From positions 31,963,385-32,027,384 of the forward strand of contig CM070594.1 of the NCBI GenBank assembly GCA_036346395.1: a DNA stretch of 64,000 nucleotides, read 5' to 3'. The stretch is from Hsuehochloa calcarea (lineage: Eukaryota > Streptophyta > Magnoliopsida > Poales > Poaceae). The notes below the pieces were generated by a model, which did not search any database, was not told the DNA's origin, and worked only from the letters and a program-made list of their open reading frames with translations. Positions 10,210-21,943 of the stretch are shown one piece after another. Position 1 is the stretch's first letter. Each line of letters starts with the position of its first letter. The translations under genes and the position numbers were made by a program.

Positions 10210-13200
10210 TGTAACATCCCAATTTTCAGAGCTTTAAAAATCTTTTAATAATGGTAGTAAGAAAATTCACCATTTGGATTTATTTGAATATTAATTTAAA
10301 AAGCTTAATATGGACTTTAAGGACAAATTGATTTAATGTGCTTAATCCCAACATCAACAATTGTCAAAACTATTTTATTTAGATTCTATATGCTTGGATA
10401 TATTTTATAGAATTTTCTGGAATTTTTCCAAAGTCATTTGCTATTTTCTAATTGCTATTTGCATTTTCTGGATTTATTAAAAGAAAAATCTATTTTAAAT
10501 CCTTTCGAACGATCTTGGGCGAAGCCCAACACTATTCCGGCCCGCTCACTCCCGGTAGTTGGATCGACATCGCCCATTGCCGCCGCCGCCATGAAGTTCG
10601 CCCGCCTTGCCCATTGGATCTTCGCGCGTGTCCTTTCGGTGGATCCCGCCGCTCGCTCGCCCGCGCCTCGCTCTCTCTTCCAGGTGGGACCGCCACCGAG
10701 TCGTCGTCTCCACGCTGTCTTCTTCTTCCTCGCGCCGCGCCCGAGTTCGCCATTGCTGGAGCTTCAAGTTTATCCGACAAAAGCGTATTCGTTCTCGATT
10801 CTTCGCGAACCCGCCAAATCGTGTCTTGGTTATTTCTTACCGTTCCAAACCAAATCAAAACCGAATCGGTTTCAATCTCCGAGAATCATGGAATTCAAAA
10901 ACCCGGTCGTTTCGGACCCGATTTGGGGATTTCCAAATCCGGCGTCCCCCGGGCCTATAAATACCTCCCTTAGCACCGCCCGGGCCTCCGCAACCCAAAG
11001 CCGCCACTCTCGTCGCTCCGATCGCCCTAGCGCCGCCGCATTTCGAGTTTTAGGGTTTCGGCCGAGTTTCTTCTCCGGTGAATTGCGCCGCCGTCTTCGT
11101 CGCCCTTGCCTCGCCGACTGCACCATCGTGATCAGCAAGTCTCAGGCTACCTCGTGCGCACCTCCTCGTCGCCGGAGCATCGCCGGAGCTTCCGTCCGAC
11201 AAACCCGAGTCTTCGCCGCCGCTTCTTCCTCGCCGCCGGCCATCTCCGTTAACCCCAGGTGCTCAAACCAGTGCCATCAGGTGCGCAATAATCCCCTCTA
11301 CACGTTGGCACCACTCACCGCCGGCGAAGTCGCCGCCGTTCGCGTTGCCATTGGTTCCCGAGCCACCGCCGCCGTCGATCTGATGTGGCAGCCCGCGTCA
11401 GCGTCCACCTCAGCCCAAGTGCGTGCGTGTCAACCTCGTTGGCGCCGCGTCAGTGCCACCCGCACGCGGGTGCACCACCTCGACCCAGATCCAAAGGCTC
11501 GGTGGATTTGGTCCGCGTGAGCGTGCCAGCGACGATGGGTCCCACATGTCGATTTCTTTTAAATATATTTCTTTTCCAGAAATTTCTACCGACGCAAGCA
11601 TTGCGCAATAATTCGATTTTCCTTTATAAAAATAATTCGGGAAATCAAGAAAATCCAAATTAGGGTTTAATTGATTTTCAAATCTTCCAAAGCCCATATC
11701 TTTTGCATCCGAAGTCCAATTGAGCCCATTCAAATTTGTAAATTCATATAAAATTAAGATCTATTTAATGGTGAATTTTATTTGAATTTTTGGAGTTGTT
11801 TTGCCTCTGTTATTTATTTATTTTTGTTTCTTTTGTCTCGTTTACGAGTAGACGTCGATACTTCGGGGAATTTTGCAGAAGAAGGAGCACCTCAAGACCA
11901 AGACCAATATCTAGATCTATTCCGAGGCAAGTTATACCTTTGATCATTTTGAACCCAGTTTTCAAAATACTTTGTTTCAATATATTGCATTCTATTTCAA
12001 GTATTTATTTAAATGCTTTTGGGTGTAGTTATTAATCCAAATTGTTATGCCACCTTGTCTATTGTATGCCATGATCTTTTGTCACGCTAGGTTGGTTAAT
12101 TATTAGTTGGTATTATCGTAGCACCAACGTGGGTTGGTTAGATACGATTAGACTGCTTAGCCATGCCACGAGTCATCAATTCATGTGAGAGTTGCAATTA
12201 TAAACTTGACTAAGTGATTATGGAACTGTGTGATGAAACTGTGTGTGCTGTGTGCTATTACTCGTTGATGGCATGTGTTGTATTTAATCAACAGGGTGCG
12301 AAAAGATTTAGACTGAGGCAAGTGGTGGATTCTGTGTGAATGGTGGAGCTGTGTGCTTATTAAACTTTGTGATTTGGGTTAAAACTGGAAGTCTTGCCTT
12401 GGTCAATTAAGGACTTAACTTTGTGCGCCATTGAGCTGGGCCTTCTTGCACGACCACATGCCTAGTATGGGTGGGCGACTTAGTAAGTTATGGAATCTTG
12501 ACATTGACAACTCGGGTTGTATTTAAGGCGTGTGATGAAATTTGGAGGTGTGATATGTCACATCGCGGGACGATTCATTGCATCCCTGCCCAATGGTGTG
12601 TGTCGTTCCAAAGTGTGTGTACAAATTGGACGGCGATAAAGCACACCAGAGTGTCATTGTTTGAGATGAAGTTTACGAAAGGTTTTGTTATGGTCGATGA
12701 TCGCTACTTGATTGTATCGTGTGGGTAAAGTGTACACCTCTGCAGTGTTTAATCAATCTATTGAATAGCCGCGTCCTCGGTTATGGACATGCTCGGGAAT
12801 TTCACACGAGGGTAGATTTTCATAAAACAAATGGGAAGAGTCAATTTGTGTGAGATAACTTGCATGTTGTGTGAATAACTTGACTAGACTGTGTGTCCTT
12901 TGTGAAATCAATTGTTAACTTATTATTGTCTATTTGTTTTGAATCATGTTTTCAATCTATTATTTGTATTCAATTGCAAATGTTGTATTTACGCAAAATA
13001 ACCACGAAGCCATTCCTTTGGAATAAGCCATCATGTATAAATGCATTACGTGGTATGACTTGCGATGCGGTGTGTACTCACTCTTGCTAAACAAATCAGC
13101 GAAGTGGAGGAGTCGTGCTTTGCTTTTGAAGAAGAGTTCTCTGAAGGTTGAGCGTTAGGGTCTTGATCGATCGGTTGTTCGTGGTAAATTGATGGGAGCC

Positions 13201-13438
13201 TACGAGTTTATTTCGTTTCATTGCAGATTTATTCTTTATTATCGACCTTGCATGGCTTAATAAATGTAAAACTTCGACCATAAGGTCCCAACAGATTATT
13301 TGTTATTTAAAGTACTCGTTTATTCTTATATTCGTTGTATGGATGTGATATTTCATCAATGTTGACTTTGTGTGCACTAGCGTGATCTGGACTAGTGAGA
13401 ATACGAGAGGGTCAGATTTGCATATTTGGGTCCCGACG
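10210..13438 (+). repeat. 3' LTR of element A
   Basis: Copy of 1253-4451, about 3.23 kb, with the TATA box at 10956-10963. Differences from the 5' copy are mostly one- to five-base indels in the GC-rich middle and next to CG, CAG, CTG or CCG. A few substitutions occur near the start. GTCCT (13439-13443) follows and repeats 1248-1252. Confidence 0.92.
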
Positions 13439-14956
13439 GTCCTCTCGATATCGCGTCCTTTGAAGGGTCAAAGGCGATGTCCTTCTTGGGTCCTTTGGAT
13501 AAAAGTGTGCGTGGCATCCCTAGTGTTACGATTTCTTCGTTCGGGGAATCTCGGTGGGATGGCCATGAATTTGTCATGGACTATGTCCACTGCACTGGCG
13601 TAACCTGCGCCGCTTGGGCACCGTGTCTTTGCCTTGCCCCTTCTGGTATGGATACACCATACCCGCCCGACCTCAATAGGAATCGACCCTACTATCCTCA
13701 CTTGGAGCTTGCGGCGTCGGCTCCTACAAAAGCGTACACAATTAGCTAAGGCGTCCTATAGGTCTATCTTTGGAGCACTCCGAGATGTACATTACCTCGA
13801 TTCCGTCGATCGGTAATTGCACGTCGTCATGTCGAATTATGTGTGGGCGCGACGCTACTCGATGTCGGCGGGACTTGCTCCCAAATTATGAGGCGGCTTG
13901 CGCTGCATGAGTTGATTTACTTGGTTACGCAAGTTTGTTATTTGTTCTTGAAATTGTGCAATAATCACATGTTCCAACCGCGTCGTCTTTGGTCCTTGGA
14001 TCTCTTCCTACTCCTATACGTGTCGGAGTTGTGTGGGAATCCATCCTCCAAGGTACGTAAACCCCAACGCCTCGCGTGCGACCAGTGCTCCTTGTTTCCC
14101 GTGGTCAGTAGGCGGTACATCCTTCTCCTGTCTACTTGAAGGAACCTTGGGAACATGCGGAAGTCAATGCTTCGCAAGAGAACATCATGTTATTGTAGAC
14201 ACCATGAAGTTATGGACTTATTAACAATTAAGTGGTTCGAGAAATTTACCGACGTTGAGACACCGCCTCGTCTGCCGGGTTTGTCGAGAGATGTTGCCGA
14301 AGGCGTGGCGATGCCCTCGCTCTTAACGAGGATCGGCGTGCTCGTCAGAGATCACAAACAAGCGGTCGTGCGGCGGTCTCGTCCTCTGCCGCCATCTGCG
14401 TGGCTTTACCCGCGTACCAGCGGTGCCGAGTCTATGGGGTGAGTGTTTTGTGCTGGATAGCTCATGCGCCGCACTTTGCTCTGAAATTGGCCGTCGTCTT
14501 CATACGCACGGCGTCCCATGTATCCGCGACAAAATTGATACGTCGTGAAGGGCGTCAGGCCGTGTTCACGTCTTTGCGTGACAAGCGAGCTCTTGAAGGT
14601 CCTCCACGCGTGGGACATCGCCCCGGCGCGTGCCATCGCACCTGCGTGCAGTCCGCTTGAGGAAAGTGAGCGAGGCGAAAGTTGATCCACAACCGGTCTC
14701 TCTGTACATCCGTCCACGGACTTCCGTGTTGGGGTGGTGATGGGGACCCGTGCCCTTGCAAGTACCCATGAGACGGTCCGGAATCTCGCGTTGCTTTCTT
14801 GGGACTCGGCGGGATCCCGGCGCCAGCGACCTCGTGATCGTCATGCGGCCGAGGGCAATTTGGAGATTCCTCGCCTTCTCGCTGCGTACCACCTTGATCG
14901 GAGATCCAGCGCATTTGGCGACGTCGATGACGTGGCGAAGACGATGCCTCTGCCAT
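13439..14956 (-). pseudogene. CACTA transposon ORF2, 5' part (Transposase_24 type), right half of the split gene
   Basis: Read from right to left on the minus strand. An N-terminal low-complexity start (MAEASSSPRHRRR) is at 14956. A Transposase_24-like block follows at about 14670-14417, with WRTFKSSLVT, HGLTPF, KVRRM and NTHPIDSAPLVRG. Next comes TTGNKEHWSHARRWGLRT and FPHNSDTYRSRKRSKDQRR at 14090-13970. A block with VDIVHDKFMAIPPRFPE and RDATHTFIQR at 13600-13480 comes last. These are the successive conserved pieces of the En/Spm second-ORF protein, and the series continues at 1252 after the target duplication. Several frame changes separate the blocks. The protein family is plant-specific; the role usually proposed is helping the transposase, but it is not proven. 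Confidence 0.75.
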
Positions 14957-15689
14957 CTCGCTACTTGCTATCTATATAAGTTACGTGCATAATTATTACA
15001 TAGTATATAATATATGGGAAATTGCACAAAAATGTAAACAAATATAATCAACGTTTGCCATCTCGAGTAAAATAAAATAAATTGCCGTCGGTGTACCATA
15101 AGAATCATCACGGTTCGTGTTTACCCAGTTAGTCGGCACCTAAGTATCGAGACTACCCACACCAACCTAGGTTAACCGCATCTTGGTTTTCAAGTCACCT
15201 AGGCTAACCTGCATTAGTCGGCACCGGGATACCCATGATACCTAGGCCAACCTAGTAAATCGGCACCGTCTTACTTCCATAGGTTTTCATCATTCGGCAC
15301 TATACCTCAAGTTTCAGATGCGAAAATTAATTCCCTTACTGGGGTATCCAACTACTTGCACTCCTACAGAAATTTATGATCAAGTACAATCAACAGGCCC
15401 ACGACAATACACAGGTTATATGTACTGATGTTTATTAAGAAAACATAGTAAAATGTTGATCAAGAACTGACAACTACAAGAGAGATTTTTCTTAATAAAT
15501 GCAGAAAAGTGAATGAAATGAAATACAACAGTTATAAACTAAAATTCTCAGAACATCTAGGGTGCACACTTAGTCAATTTCACTGGTTATTTAAGACAAA
15601 TCACAAAATCCAGTATGATAAAACATAAGGAGTGCAAACAAACTAGCGCATAGATATGACCTAAAGATGGGTCACCCAAGGGGAGGGGG
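14957..15689. repeat. Stretch without genes; CACTA-like subterminal motifs at 15070-15310
   Basis: No coding region. Between about 15130 and 15300 the motif AGTCGGCACC (or ATCGGCACC, TTCGGCAC) occurs at least four times. It alternates with ACCTAGGTTAACC / ACCTAGGCTAACC / ACCTAGGCCAACC, on one strand or in inverted form. Such short alternating motifs are typical of CACTA subterminal regions in grasses. The remaining part (15310-15689) is AT-rich and I see nothing in it except a G-rich tract at 15679-15689. Confidence 0.45.
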
Positions 15690-16780
15690 TGTCAGTTTGC
15701 AAATATCTAGCACTTCCTCCAAGTCTCCAACTAATGAACCTTCACACACATTATTTGATCAGAGCATAAATGATGAGCAAAACCACAAGCAAGAGTTACG
15801 AAGGTGGCCAAGTGCTTGGCTTGCCCTTGAGTGAGAGGGAAACATACTTGGAGAAAAAGCACTACACACCTAGGAGCAAAAATGCAATTGCCTCAATGCT
15901 TCAAGTCAAGAAGCATTTGTATGGTGTAGAGCTATAGAAAATTGCCCAAGTATAAGCATCTGATTGACTTCATTATTTATAGGATGAATGGTCCCATGTG
16001 ATGATTAAATAATTATAAATGGAAAAGTAGAGCATCTAATTTTCTGGCTTAACAGTATAATGAATATGCAATCAACAGACAACTCTTTCTCTAGAATGGT
16101 GTAGAAAAGAGCTATCTTTGTTCATCATGGATTATTGCAATGTTTTGTCAAATGAAGTTACATCGCATAAGTTAGCCAAGAAATTACAAACCATGGATCA
16201 TGTACATTGATTATTTACTTTTGCACACCAAATACAAAGCAGATCAACACAATTGTTCACAAGCCTATCTAGTATTATTTTGTGTTTCACAAGTACGAAT
16301 TATTTATAAGAGAGATCCCTCCTGAAAAGTATCAGTTGTTGCTTCTACTCCATAGAATATGAAATCATGATTTCCTTGCTTAGTATAGTAAAATATATAG
16401 ATCTAGTCAATAGCTTTACTTTCTCTGCATTCAAAGCATGAATTATCGACCCAAGGAACTTAAACTTAAGCATATAACATAAAATAAGCAACGTGGCTTG
16501 AAATTGAAATATCTCTTAGTACTAGTATAAGATATCAAAATTGAATCAATGATTGAGTACATAGAACTTGTATATAATAACAAACCTACTTTTGCTTGCG
16601 TATTAACATTCGAAATGATTTTTTCTGCAATGTTGAAACTTCTTTGCAAATGTATGTCACTTATATCGTCAATTTGTATTCACCTTACTTGTAACTACAG
16701 TTATCTTGATCAATTTGATGAAATTTAATGGCATGTATCACAAAGCAATCACAAAACAAAATAAACCATCACAGCGAGGG
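15690..16780 (+). other. AT-rich stretch; possible start of a degraded LTR at 15690
   Basis: AGGGGAGGGGG (15679-15689) directly followed by TGTCAGTTTGC looks like a polypurine tract next to an LTR start. TTTATAGG at about 15977 could serve as a promoter element. I found no matching second LTR, no inverted CTGACA end and no target duplication, so this is only a possibility. No protein-coding region is visible up to 16780. Confidence 0.25.
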
Positions 16781-17000
16781 CGAAGGAGGCGGCCGGTCGG
16801 GGCGGGACGAAGGGGCGGCCTGGTAAACCCTCACGGCGAGAGAAGGAGGCGGCGGCTGGGAAACTCACCGGTGCTCGGCGAGGCGGGGGGCGCGAGTCGG
16901 AGGCGGGACGAAGGGAGGCGGCCGGTCGGAGGCGAGGGACGAAGGAGGCGGGCTGGTAAACCCTCACGGCAGAGAAGGGAGAAAAAGCGAGTGTGCACAA
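16780..17000. other. Short GC-rich island beside the left repeat cluster
   Basis: About 220 bp of GGCGG / CGAAGGAGGCGG-type sequence with imperfect repeats of a unit like GGAGGCGGNCGGTCGG. It adjoins the palindromic repeats at 17000-17490. A comparable GGAGGAGG-rich block (21250-21440) adjoins the right cluster. It may be an untranslated leader of a CACTA gene; the open frames here are compositional. Confidence 0.35.
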
Positions 17001-17004
17001 CCGT

Positions 17005-17490
17005 TCGATGATAGAACGGACTTATATACATGGATATCACGAGACGGTTCTATGATAGAACCGTGCAGTGATAATAAATCCTGAGCGGTTCTATTATAGA
17101 ACCGTCGTGATAACTTAAGCGAGAAGCCCTAGTTTTCATATCACGACGGTTCCATAAGCGAACCGTGCGTGATATGAGCGACGATGAGAACCGTCGTACT
17201 TTAGATCAACGGCCCGATTCATGTAAAAGTTCTGACCGTCCAAACGTTGCCATCCACATGGACCGTTGGATCTAAATCAACCGTTAGAACCGTCCTTGAA
17301 CACGTAATGAGAAAACCTAATTTTAATATCACGGATGGTTACATTATTGAGCAGTTACATTCTTCAACCGTCTGTGATATTAAGTATCACAGACGGTTCT
17401 GTTATAGAACCGTCTGTGATGTGAAACCGTCGGTCTTTAGATGGACGGCCCAGATTCGCTGTAAACTATTTTTGAGAACCGTCCGAGAAG
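17005..17490. repeat. Palindromic CACTA subterminal repeats, left cluster
   Basis: Many copies of a motif close to TATCACAGACGGTTCT and its complement occur. The clearest is a perfect inverted repeat with 15-base arms (17386-17400 and 17406-17420) around the loop GTTAT. Related pairs lie at 17036-17070, 17085-17110 and 17140-17175. The same motif family fills 21450-21750 next to a recognisable CACTA end. In En/Spm elements such repeats bind the element's own DNA-binding protein. No CACTA terminus can be seen beside this cluster. Confidence 0.7.
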
Positions 17491-17899
17491 GATTATTTGT
17501 TAACTGAAAAATACAATTAAATTCAAAAATGCATAACTTTTTTTGTAAACTATTTTTGAGTGAATCCAATTTTGTTGGATTCCTCTATTAATTAATGAGC
17601 TAAATGTGAAAAGTTTACTTATGCATTTTACTTTTGCTCATTTCAAGGCTTTAAAAAATTGTACAAAGTGCATCATAGCTCGAAATGAGATGAATCCAAT
17701 TGGGTTGTTCATCTCATGAGGTGCTTGATTCACTGTATCATAGCTCCAGATGAGGTGTTTAATTTTCTCATATATATCTTTTGCATTACAAGTCTGATAA
17801 ACCGGGGTCTCACACGACCGATCGAGGCAAATTGACCGATTAGACCGGCCCATAACACGTGACGCGTTTCCATGTTAACATCAAATTAATTACGATGGA

Positions 17900-20800
17900 A
17901 TATATACATGCTTAATTGAAATACGATCCTTCATGATGATCGACGCGCATATAGCTAGCTTCCTCACCGGGTTCTTCCACGATCGATGCCGAGTCTCGAA
18001 AGGAGGAAACTCGTCAAATTGATTGTACTCTTCCTCATCCACGATATTCTCAACTCCGACAATCCTTCTTTTCCCATGAAGAACTACGTGGCGGTTCTTA
18101 TTTGCTAGGTCCGTTACATAAAAACTTGAACAACTTGCTTAGCGAGTACGAATGATTAGTCCTTGTATCCGACACGTTTGAGGTCCACATGAGTGACACC
18201 GTGCTTGTCGACCTTCACGCCTGCGGAAGTTTAACCCAGTGACATCGAAGCAGGGGATCTTGAAAAGTACATAGTCAAGCTCCCAAATCTCCTCTACGAA
18301 CCCATAGTGCGAGTTCAACTCGCGTGCCCCGCGGTATTGAACCCTCGTGAAATGCATCTATGCGACACATTTGTTACGGATGTGCTCTTCATATCACGAG
18401 TGCCGTATAAAGCGTGTACCCATTTATGTCGTATCCTTGCCATGTCACAATTGTAAATTTTGGTCCTTTGGCCAACCATAGCGCTGCGTTCATCACTTGA
18501 TGCCCTCGGTGAATCGCATCTTTAACCATTCGTTGAGCAAGCGGTTGTGCTCTCGTTATCCAAACCTCCGACCGTCCGGATTACATTGGCGTAACATGTC
18601 TGTGCTCGTCGACGTCACGGGGACACTTGGGTCATGTGTTGCAAGACCGTGAAATGGGCTCGCGCGTATGTATCTAGATTGGGAGTGATTGCTTTCCTCC
18701 CGATGGTCCCGATACCCTCCGGTCTCCCCTCGTGGACGAGATAGAGGCACGCCTATCGGTTCCACGAGCCATGTAGTCCACGCAGAACTCAATGACCTCT
18801 TCGGTTGCATAACCTTCGATGATCGCCCTCCGACCGAGATCGATTCCGACGTAGGACTTGAATTCCCATGTATCTCTCGAAGGGTACATATGGCGTAGGA
18901 ACACAGGCGCATATCTTTATCTCTTTCACAAGGTGAACAATGAGATGGACCATGATATCAAAAAAGACGGAGGAAATACATCTCAAGATGACATAGAGTC
19001 GTCACCACCTCGGCTGCAGAGCGTCGAGTCCCGGGATCGATGACCTTACGAGCAATTGAGTTAAAGAAATAACACGACCTAAAGATTGCCACTCGGACCT
19101 TGTTTGGCAAGATACTCCTAATTACAACGAGGAAGCATCTGTGTCATCGAGACATGACAATCATGAGACTTCATACCAATTAATTTCAAATCTATCATGG
19201 AAACAAGTTTCTTAATATTGGCGAGTAACCGGACGGAACTTTCACACCATGCAAACTTTGACACGATTCATTTCTCTCGGCCTTGGACAAAGTGTAGCAA
19301 GTCGGGGAAAATACGTTCGTCCTTTATCGATCTCTTTCGGTGCTAACTCGGATCTTATGTTCATATCAACCAAGTCACGCCGTGCGTTAACGCAAATCTT
19401 TTGTTTTGCGAAATGTTGAGAAGAGGCCAATCAAGCTATCACATACATTCTTCTTCACGTGCATGGCGTCGATGCGATGGCGAACTTCTAAGTGCTCCCA
19501 ATAAGGCAAGTCCCAAAAATTGACCGCTTCTTCGGATATTTTTACGAGGGTCCTTAATTTACCTCCTTTCCAAGCACAACATCGATATCCTTAACCATAT
19601 CATAGACCTCTTTCCTCTAGAATCCCTTGGAGTGAACCGTCCTCCTTATTTCCGTCGAATTGTTTCTTCATCTTGCGGTATGGGTGAATCTCGGAAGGAA
19701 CCTACGGTGACGCATATATACGATTTTGCGTGAGTTGTTGACCATACACTCTCGGTACCATCTATGCGGTCGAGACGAGCTTTGGCTCCTTTTGTACCGA
19801 ACCCGACAGTTACTAAGGCGGGAAAATCATTGATGGTGCGAGAATAACATGGCGCGTAAAGTGAAGTTCTCTTGTTTGTGCGCGTCCCATACTTGTACCC
19901 TTCGTTCCAAAGTGTCACAAGATCTTCCAAAGCAATGGTGCTAGGTACACATCAATATCGTTCCCAGTTGCTTGGCCCTTGGATAAGTAGTGTCATCAAA
20001 ATGTATTTCCGCTTCATACGACCAAGGAGGAAGGTTGTACATACATAGATTCACGGGCGGTGCTATGTCGGTGCTCATGTTACCGAAAGGATTCATTCCG
20101 TCCGTACTCAACCCTAACCTTATGTTCCTCGGTTCCGCACCGAACTCTTCAACTCCGATCGAAGTTTCTCCACCGGGCGAATCGGCAGGTGTCCGAGCTT
20201 CCCATCTTTCCTACGCTCCTCAGAGTGCCAACGCATCAATCTTGCCTCCTTCGGTTCGCAAATAAGCGCTTCAAGCGTGGGATCACGGCAGATACCACAA
20301 CATCTTAGCAGAGGTCCTTGCTTCGCCTTAGCGATATTCTTCCGCTTGTATCGGGATGCTCGCACACAGGACATGCATGCATGCATGTCTGCATACTCTT
20401 TACTGTAGAGGATACAATCGTTCGGACATGCATGTATTCTTTCTACTTCCATTCCCAATGGACAAAGAACCTTCTTAGCTTGGTAGGTCGTCTTTGGGCA
20501 ACACGTTTCCCTCGGAAGGATGTCACTAAGAGACCTAACAACGCCAGTAAAACTCTTGTCGGACCAACCATTGCTTGCCTTCAATTTCAGCAGTTCAAGC
20601 ACGGTTGACAACCTTGTGTATTCCGCTTGCGGCCAGGAACAAAGGTTTCCCGAGTCCTCCATTAAGCCCTCGAATTTACAAAATTCTCTCTCACCGTAGT
20701 TCCCTTCTGCATCGTGTAGCATCTGATCCAGATTGTCATCATGCGATCTATCCTCATCAAAAGCACATTCCATACCCTGCATATCGTTGACTTCCTCGGC

Positions 20801-21056
20801 GATGTCGTCATTCTCGACTTCGGTATAATCGCTCTTCACCGTGGATTGCTCCAACATGTATATCCTTTTTGAAACCTCTTCGTATTAAGTGAGCTTCGAT
20901 CTGCGCCGGGTTGTTAAACATTTTCATATTACCGCAATCAATGTATGGACAGTACATATATTTTATCCCCTTCTTCAACATATCACCTTTCGTGGCTCTT
21001 CTAAAAGCAAACACGCCATTAATATACTCTTCACTCACACGGTTCTCAATGTACAT
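17900..21056 (-). pseudogene. TNP2-like transposase of a CACTA (En/Spm) element, degraded
   Basis: Successive minus-strand pieces follow the known domain order. The Transpos_assoc-type start is at 21056: NRVSEEYINGV, YCPYIDCGN, IEAHLIRRGF. The acidic linker and Transposase_21-type block are at 20857-20120: ELLKLKASNGWSDKSF, TYQAKKVLCPLGMEVERIHA, CPNDCILYSKEYADMHAC. TINDFPAL is near 19810. NARRDLVDMNIRSELAP is at 19390-19330. A DUF4218-like block is at 18986-18800 (FFDIMVHLIVHLVKEIKIC, PFERYMG). A DUF4216-like block is at 18330-18230 (GFVEEIWELDYVLFKIPCFD), and the end at 18120-17950 reads GKRRIVGVENIVDEEEYNQF. Frames change repeatedly between blocks, so no functional transposase can be made as read. 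The catalytic enzyme of CACTA transposition belongs to this family. Confidence 0.85.
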
Positions 21057-21439
21057 CCAGTTTGGTCCATCTACGTATACGCATGTAACAAATTAATTAG
21101 TGTTAAATTATATATTAATAAACCATAAGTACCCTTTATAATGACCAAACACATTAGTGAGTACTCTATAGCAAATATAAAGGGTTCTGGATCGTTACAC
21201 ATTAGTGATTAGTGCGGAGTAAAAATAAAGGGTTCTGGATCGATCGTTACCCTTCTCTCCAAAGTGGCGCAATGTGGGAGGAGGCGCAGATCAGTGCCGC
21301 AATGGGCGGGGAGGAGGAGGCGGGGTAATGACTCAAAATGGGAGAGGAGGAGGTAGGGTAACGACTCAAAATGGGGAGGACGCAGCAGCAGGAGGGTGGC
21401 GGCGGTTCAAATGGAATTAATAGAAATGGGGATCGTCGC

Positions 21440-21770
21440 GGCGCTACTTATAATGCTAATATATCACGATGGTTCTTTTAAATAACCGTCTGTGATAGAC
21501 TCGTATCCGCAGCGGTTCTTTAAAAGAACCGTCAGGAAGTATCCTGAGCGGTTCATAAAGCGAACAAATGCGTGATGAGAAGAATATCACGAGCGGTTCT
21601 TTACACGAACTGCTCAGCGATACTCCTGAGCGGTTCGTGTAAAGAACAATGCGTGATATTTATATATCACGCAGCGGTTAACGAAGAACCGTGCGTGATA
21701 ATTTATCACGAGCAGCCCAAAGGAACCGCTGCGTGATGGTGTGTCTAGTATAGCATGTTTTGTAGTAGTG
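21440..21770. repeat. CACTA terminus: subterminal repeats and terminal inverted repeat
   Basis: Repeats such as ATATCACGATGGTTCTTT, ATCACGAGCGGTTCTTTACACGA and GAGCGGTTCGTGTAAAGAAC crowd 21460-21740. The block ends at 21758-21770 in TTTTGTAGTAGTG, which on the minus strand is CACTACTACAAAA, a CACTA end. The TNP2 gene starts about 700 bp inside and reads away from this end, so this is the 5' end of the element. The next three bases, CCC, would be one copy of the 3-bp target duplication. The opposite end was not found. Confidence 0.85.
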
Positions 21771-21927
21771 CCCCTAGGTCCAAAGGGATCGCAGTGTTCT
21801 GACCACACTAGTCTTATGGACCACTTGTTTGAGAGAGAAATGCACGGTTACCAAAAGAAATTAAACCATATATGCTTTGGAATTTCAGGAATAGATGAGC
21901 CTTTACAAATAAGGGCACAACTCTACA
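21771..21927 (-). repeat. Remnant of the copia 3' LTR
   Basis: It shares CTTATTTGTAA…GCTCATC with the 5' LTR start and, further in, a GACTAGT-TGGTC motif. It is cut at 21770/21771 by the CACTA terminus. The missing 650 bp should lie beyond the other CACTA end if the CACTA insertion was simple. Confidence 0.75.
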
Positions 21928-21943
21928 ATCCCCCACCAATTCC

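Larger units (their letters stand above)
1253..13438 (+). mobile_element. Complete Tekay-type chromovirus (Ty3/gypsy) LTR retrotransposon, element A
   Basis: Two long direct repeats begin TGTAACATCCC at 1253 and 10210. They are followed by, or preceded by, an initiator tRNA-Met primer site at 4456 and a polypurine tract at 10196-10209. Between them lie, in order, an extra ORF, gag with a zinc knuckle, protease, reverse transcriptase, RNase H, integrase and a chromodomain. The gypsy order (RT before IN) plus the C-terminal chromodomain place it with the chromoviruses, probably Tekay/Del. GTCCT at 1248-1252 is repeated at 13439-13443, so this is a simple insertion into the CACTA gene. The right LTR boundary (…CCGACG) is set by the target duplication and is not the usual CA end, so it may be off by a base or two. 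The coding region is broken by frameshifts and stops, so the copy looks inactive as read. Confidence 0.93.

Noticed and set aside
10438..11520. 360-codon plus-strand frame in the 3' LTR of element A
   Set aside because: It is Arg/Ser/Pro-rich, lies across the promoter region of the LTR, and is not kept in the 5' LTR copy. GC-rich composition explains its length.
14157..14442. Plus-strand frames across the CACTA ORF2 region
   Set aside because: The minus strand carries the conserved CACTA blocks; the plus-strand frames are shadows.
16749..17040. Arg/Gly/Pro-rich frames around 16.8-17.0 kb
   Set aside because: Compositional, from GGCGG-type repeats; frames exist on both strands with no protein similarity I recognise.
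17005..17490. Regularly spaced palindromes as a CRISPR array
   Set aside because: Spacing is irregular, motifs are degenerate, and the same motif occurs at a CACTA end; this is a plant nuclear sequence.
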